In this document: positions 23,801-26,427 of the stretch, in pieces
How positions within the stretch are numbered: the stretch's first letter is position 1
Layout: every line of letters starts with the position of its first letter
Virus record (IMG/VR): IMGVR_UViG_3300046787_000388
Span: 1-26,427 of that record
From: a virus
DNA: 26,427 nucleotides
Strand: one strand, 5' to 3'
Program-made: the position numbers and the translations under genes
The notes under the pieces: generated by a model
Database searches by the model: none
The model's input: the letters and a program-made list of their open reading frames with translations, nothing else
Told to the model about the DNA's origin: nothing

Positions 23801-25772
23801 TGTAGTATGGTTTAATGGGGATTCATTAAATAAAGGAATATCCATAGATATTCTTAATAACAATGAATATACAGGAGTTAGAACATTCTCTGTTACTTTA
23901 TCCGATCCTACAGGAGGAGCGACCATAGGAACAAATTCTACAGCTTTTGTTAATATTACAGACGACGAGGATCCACAGTATGGCATACTTAGTTTTGTTA
24001 ATTCGCAATATGTTGTTAGTGAACAAAGCGCCTCATCTGCGTTAGGAGATGGAGATTTTAGTAAGGTATCTGTCGGCGTTCAGAGAACTGGAGGATTCGA
24101 TGGGGCAGTTTCTGTGGACTACGAAATTGTGGCGTCTAGTGCCACAGAAGGTGTTGATTATTATGCGGATGCATATGCAGGTACATTAACTTGGGCAAAT
24201 GGCGAATTTGATATAAAAAGTTTTGAAATTCAAATATTAGAAGATTCTATATTTGAAGATGATGAAGTTATAAATGTATTTCTAAAAAATCCTGTTAGTG
24301 CTGTTGTAGGATTATCCGCATCCATTGTTACAATAGAAGACAATGAGAATGGAGAATTTAGATTTTCATCATCAATTTTTTCTGCAAATGAGGCCATATC
24401 AAACATAACTACAACTATTGAGCGTTATAATGGTAAACAAGGTTTGGTAACCGTAGACTATATTACTATGGCAGGTACGGCTTTAGAAGGAGTAGATTAT
24501 ATAAAAACTCAAGGGACTTTGAGTTGGGCGGATCAAGATAATGCTCCTAAAAATGTAATTATTCCGTTGATAAATGATGGGTTTAAAGAAGGAACCGAAA
24601 CATTTTATATTCAATTGTCTAACCCCACGGGAGGAGCAGCGTTGTCTACTCCTATATCAGCGTCTTTAAGTATTGTTGATGATGAATTTACTTCTGACAA
24701 TGGCGTATTAAAGTTTGAATCCTCATTATATTCCGTGACAGAAAATGCATCAACCGTGCAGATTGTTGTTACAAGAGAAGAGGGCAGTAGTGGTAACATC
24801 ACTGTAGATTATGCTACAGCTAATGGAACTGCTATTGCGGGGACGCACTATTTAACTAAAAGCGGAACATTGGGATGGGCCGCTGGCGATAACTCGTCTA
24901 AAAGTTTCTTTGTTACAATTCTCAACAATTCAGAATATGATTTTGCTTCTCCTAGATCCTTTAAGATTTCATTGAGCAATCCTTCTGGTGGTGCGCTAAT
25001 TGTTATTGGTGAAACGACCGTAAATATTACCGAAGATGACGTATATACAGAGAAGGTGTGGTATTTTGATGGTATAGATAACAGAGTAGATTTATCGAGT
25101 CAAATTAAACCGTATTCAAGTTCCAATCAGGCATATGCAATAGGGTTTTGGGCTAATTTTTATACATTGAGTGATGGTGGAACAGTATTTAAAATTTATG
25201 ACGAAACTAATCCAGCATACAATATTTTAGATATTTCGAAAGGATCGGATTTAACATTTACCGTTGGAGGTAGTGGAGTTGGAGTTGACGCTACTGAACT
25301 TACGGTATCTGGTATTAGTGGTAATCAATATTATTTTACATGGATACAAGATATTTCTGGTGATGTAAAAGTGTATGTTGCTCCGGAAAATGGAACTCTA
25401 AGTGCTGGATATTCAGATACTTATACTGCAAATATGAGTTCTTCTGAAAATTATACGAGTACGTTGGGTGCCTATTTTAATGGTTCTTCTTATAGTGATT
25501 ATTGTGAAATGGCTGTGGCATGGTTTGGATATTGGGAATTTTCAACTTTGCCTACAGTAGGGGTTTTAACCGCAATCCGCGAGGGAGCGTTTAATGGTGG
25601 TCAGATTCCTGTAGACTTAACATTAGAGGACACTCCTCCTAACATATGGTATAGATTTGGCAATACAACAGGAGATGCTATTACTAATAGTAGCGGAGGG
25701 TTAAAGGATTATATAGGAAGCAATGATGCAAATCCTTTTAATTTTTCTTCTGGGGACGAGACTGACATATGA
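20883..25772 (+). CDS. Giant gp7-like baseplate wedge protein with seven Calx-beta domains and lectin-like C-terminus
   Basis: The 1629-residue product starts at TTG 20883, one base after the gp6 stop. Residues 1-335 contain Ig/PKD-like beta domains (YVEIAFGDGE...NNSGTYTGSYIVHT near 276-318). Residues about 337-500 (FFDRWFKDHTQESLFNSQGF to GTFVELWITDYSKKQ) look like the gp7/gpI-type wedge region. Seven tandem Calx-beta domains follow, starting near residues 572, 688, 804, 919, 1034, 1157 and 1274, each about 115 residues with the pattern VxYxTxxGTAxxGxDY...GTLxWxxGdxxxK...I.dDxxxE..E.F.v.L.NPTGGAxLG. Residues 1388-1629 resemble a concanavalin/LamG fold (WYFDGIDNRVDL, YAIGFWANFY, WYRFGN). Calx-beta domains often bind Ca2+; surface or host contact is a reasonable inference. 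T4 gp7 is about 1030 residues and has no such repeats. Wedge assignment relies on order. Confidence 0.78.
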   Translation: MGNEIKVLDGELREGNTIELYVDFSSDFASHLAVIKKWYVFFERNVKYNPDDDAYYFEEPYYGSIFEATDTDTIPITNLQPGRLFCWFEYRDYRGVWHTLKQIFKVKPKFQITAPVEIIEGEQVTFKVTTPSVLDTRAVWLFNNNGEYIISNNVSKTFSTDGYFPYNLYIEYGYNKYLDETFINWESNPSSKLVGVTGGGIFGGEGVQRWFESFTESVSGNYLVKYDLTKSIALDFQLDHGFDDQNGAPLLVTFKDLSSYGELGFDTPTHRLEYVEIAFGDGEIIKKTEINFEQNKIYNNSGTYTGSYIVHTLHSLSGSNIEYRQSISKNFEVSVNPFFDRWFKDHTQESLFNSQGFNDIAKGWGLQMDRLYNDAKDFIESIDVEKINDSFVKSFFNTYGDFPEIAEKVGFKSFTDGRDDKFSFFNDYNFFDRLEKRTITPEEKKEFIDYVRDSIKSLQNKGTPSSVEREIKRFRLLGTFVELWITDYSKKQTKFSDNVFVNNKKTETGLTYRNVSTPSSDNVNVPIGNNKYTPYIEVNTIEDSVAYHYTDESEIRIIDGVEYAVFNKPNNGVVKFQQSSYTVAETAGSITVPVLRSGSFTGKVSVKYATTVGTANDRSDYFAVNGELVWEDGDSTSKSITVKLIDDSEYEAQETFAITLYDPKGGATLGSKNSTIITITSDDPVRYGQLQFTQLLYEANEEDGFVDIEVRRVNGYDGIITVDYSTSDGTALVGEDYLQATGTLTWADKDTDNKTFRAYLINDVEREGSETIELALTNATGGATLGFREFATISIVLNDVPEVGTIQFENLTSAVLETMGEIQIVVKRVGGTLGVVTVEYETRNDTAIAGIHYSSVMGTLTWNSGENDDKVITIPIVDDSDNNEDRLFSVLLRNPTGGANLGESTHVVSIQNDEAENNGVIQFQNTVYNVNEEDGSVILGLTRTGGFTGIVSARYFTENGTATYADYEPSSEYVVWFNGDSLNKGISIDILNNNEYTGVRTFSVTLSDPTGGATIGTNSTAFVNITDDEDPQYGILSFVNSQYVVSEQSASSALGDGDFSKVSVGVQRTGGFDGAVSVDYEIVASSATEGVDYYADAYAGTLTWANGEFDIKSFEIQILEDSIFEDDEVINVFLKNPVSAVVGLSASIVTIEDNENGEFRFSSSIFSANEAISNITTTIERYNGKQGLVTVDYITMAGTALEGVDYIKTQGTLSWADQDNAPKNVIIPLINDGFKEGTETFYIQLSNPTGGAALSTPISASLSIVDDEFTSDNGVLKFESSLYSVTENASTVQIVVTREEGSSGNITVDYATANGTAIAGTHYLTKSGTLGWAAGDNSSKSFFVTILNNSEYDFASPRSFKISLSNPSGGALIVIGETTVNITEDDVYTEKVWYFDGIDNRVDLSSQIKPYSSSNQAYAIGFWANFYTLSDGGTVFKIYDETNPAYNILDISKGSDLTFTVGGSGVGVDATELTVSGISGNQYYFTWIQDISGDVKVYVAPENGTLSAGYSDTYTANMSSSENYTSTLGAYFNGSSYSDYCEMAVAWFGYWEFSTLPTVGVLTAIREGAFNGGQIPVDLTLEDTPPNIWYRFGNTTGDAITNSSGGLKDYIGSNDANPFNFSSGDETDI
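22596..25043 (+). repeat. Seven tandem Calx-beta domain repeats
   Basis: Units begin near 22596, 22944, 23292, 23637, 23982, 24351 and 24702. Shared landmarks are 'G.LxF....Y...E' at each start, 'V(D/E/K)Y.T..GTA' in the middle, 'GTLTWA' or similar, and 'L.NPTGGA.LG' plus 'I.DD' at the end. Units 1-4 and 6-7 are 115-117 residues; unit 5 is about 123 with an insertion (SASSALGDGDFSK). Sequence identity is moderate, so these are old duplications. Confidence 0.88.
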
Positions 25773-25987
25773 ATTATGCTGATGTGAGTATTCTGGATTT
25801 ACAAGATGATTGTTTTGTGGATTTAGTACAGAATAATATTGAACATTTGAGGTTAAATCAGGAAGGTACTCGTGCCATTATAAAATGGGATGGTAATGTT
25901 ACTCCAAGTTGGTTGATTAGTTTAGGGATTATTATTCGGGATGCTCGTTCTGCTAAGAAATACTATACAGCAGAAAATGGATGGTAA
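25769..25987 (+). CDS. Small unknown protein coupled to the gp7-like gene
   Basis: The 72-residue product begins at ATG 25769, overlapping the gp7-like stop as ATGA, with GGGGACGAG just upstream (25752-25760). No family is recognised. It has an acidic start (DVSILDLQDDCFVDLVQNN), then RAIIKWDGNVTPSWLISLG and a C-terminal KKYYTAENGW. There is one Cys and no signal peptide or membrane segment. Coupling to a receptor-like baseplate protein suggests a chaperone or accessory role for that protein, but nothing in the sequence proves it. It is followed directly by a late promoter, so it ends a transcription unit. Confidence 0.65.
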   Translation: MNYADVSILDLQDDCFVDLVQNNIEHLRLNQEGTRAIIKWDGNVTPSWLISLGIIIRDARSAKKYYTAENGW

Positions 25988-26005
25988 ATTCTTCAGAGCA
26001 GATAC

Positions 26006-26013
26006 TATAAATA
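26006..26013 (+). promoter_or_regulatory. T4-type late promoter for the last, partial gene
   Basis: A perfect TATAAATA in the 47-base gap after the 72-residue gene. RNA start expected near 26019 leaves about 16 bases before TTG 26035. The promoter also lies within ACTAT...ATAGT (26004-26008 and 26014-26018), a 5-bp inverted repeat with a 5-base loop. Confidence 0.72.
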
Positions 26014-26034
26014 ATAGTGACTATCGGTTATAAC

Positions 26035-26427
26035 TTGGCAAATAATTTAACAAAAGTTTTTATAAATGAACAAGAGTCTTTAGACAAGACTCAGTGGATT
26101 ATTAATGAAGACGGTGAAGTATTAATTCCGACTAGTATTTTAGACGGAGGGGATAAGATCGTATTCACGGTAGATCACCAACGACAGTCCTATAGCGAAG
26201 CGTGTTTATTATCTATTTTTAATAAAGATATCTATAAAAACTTATCTGTAGAAGTGGAAGTTGAATTTGCGTCTGGTGTAGAGGAATATGAACAAAATTT
26301 AGAACTAATTGTTCGGGCCATAAGTAGTAATAATAAGACATTTATAGCAGATGAGTATTATGCGTTTGGTATAAAAAATTCTAGATTTTATTTCTGTAAA
26401 GTTGGGTACCATGAAGAAGGTGATCGA
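26035..26427 (+). CDS. Unknown late gene, 5' part only (runs off the window)
   Basis: A reading frame opens at TTG 26035 and remains open to the last base, giving 131 residues so far (start MANNLTKVFINEQ). It is led by a late promoter, so it is probably a virion gene, perhaps a further baseplate wedge or fibre protein, because it follows the gp6- and gp7-like genes (position of gp8 in T4). No similarity to gp8 is evident by eye. The segment is soluble, mixed charge, with beta-type stretches (LSVEVEVEFASGVEEYEQNLEL). No Shine-Dalgarno precedes TTG 26035; an in-frame GTG at 26017 is an alternative start (VTIGYN extension) but would fall at the predicted RNA start. Confidence 0.6.
   Translation, partial: MANNLTKVFINEQESLDKTQWIINEDGEVLIPTSILDGGDKIVFTVDHQRQSYSEACLLSIFNKDIYKNLSVEVEVEFASGVEEYEQNLELIVRAISSNNKTFIADEYYAFGIKNSRFYFCKVGYHEEGDR

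Noticed and set aside
1-26427. tRNA genes, CRISPR arrays, insertion sequences, attachment sites
   Set aside because: No cloverleaf with conserved T-loop, no regularly spaced repeat array, no transposase or terminal inverted repeats and no integrase were seen. The only mobile elements supported are the split inteins with their endonucleases.

Overview
The window is a late structural-gene block of a strictly lytic-looking, AT-rich, T4-related contractile-tailed phage (myovirus). Every convincing gene is on the + strand and the genes are tightly packed: the longest gap is about 110 bases, and many junctions overlap or use ATGA/TAATG. At least six TATAAATA elements sit just upstream of structural genes. 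This matches the T4-type late promoter, so the phage probably encodes a gp55-like late sigma factor. No host gene, tRNA, integrase or repressor is visible. The host cannot be named from this sequence.

Bases 1-3657 hold the most unusual part: a terminase large subunit (TerL, T4 gp17-like) gene broken at two places by split inteins. A free-standing homing endonuclease gene sits in each break. Reading along: a Vsr-like endonuclease (4-669); a middle TerL piece (653-1660) made of C-intein 1, 186 residues of ATPase extein and a 31-residue N-intein 2; a zinc-finger/HNH endonuclease (1644-2552); and the last TerL piece (2533-3657), made of C-intein 2 and 265 residues carrying the nuclease domain. 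The first piece (N-terminal extein plus N-intein 1) must lie upstream of the window. Intein 1 cuts the Walker A motif after GK, and intein 2 sits between the ATPase and nuclease domains, so a working packaging motor should need two protein trans-splicing reactions joining three polypeptides.

Bases 3658-8433 encode the tail shaft: one sheath protein (gp18-like), three tandem tail-tube paralogs (gp19-like), and a gp26-like tail assembly protein. That last gene has a perfect T TTT TTC slippery heptamer just before its stop and an 81-codon -1-frame extension, the layout of the lambda G/GT and P2 E/E' tail chaperones. A 1233-residue tape measure protein follows (8434-12135).

Bases 12135-26427 encode the baseplate: a tube-initiator-like protein, a gp53-like wedge protein, a gp27-like hub, a gp5-like central spike without a visible lysozyme domain, gp25, an enlarged gp6 with three internal repeats, a very large gp7-like protein carrying seven tandem Calx-beta domains and a lectin-like C-terminus, a small coupled unknown protein, and the start of a further unknown late gene that runs off the window.

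Two late promoters (third tube gene and gp25 gene) lie in the loop of a small hairpin whose 3' arm contains the Shine-Dalgarno sequence. This suggests that read-through RNA is translated poorly while RNA started at the late promoter is translated freely. All functional calls come from reading the sequence and from recalled family features; no database search was run.
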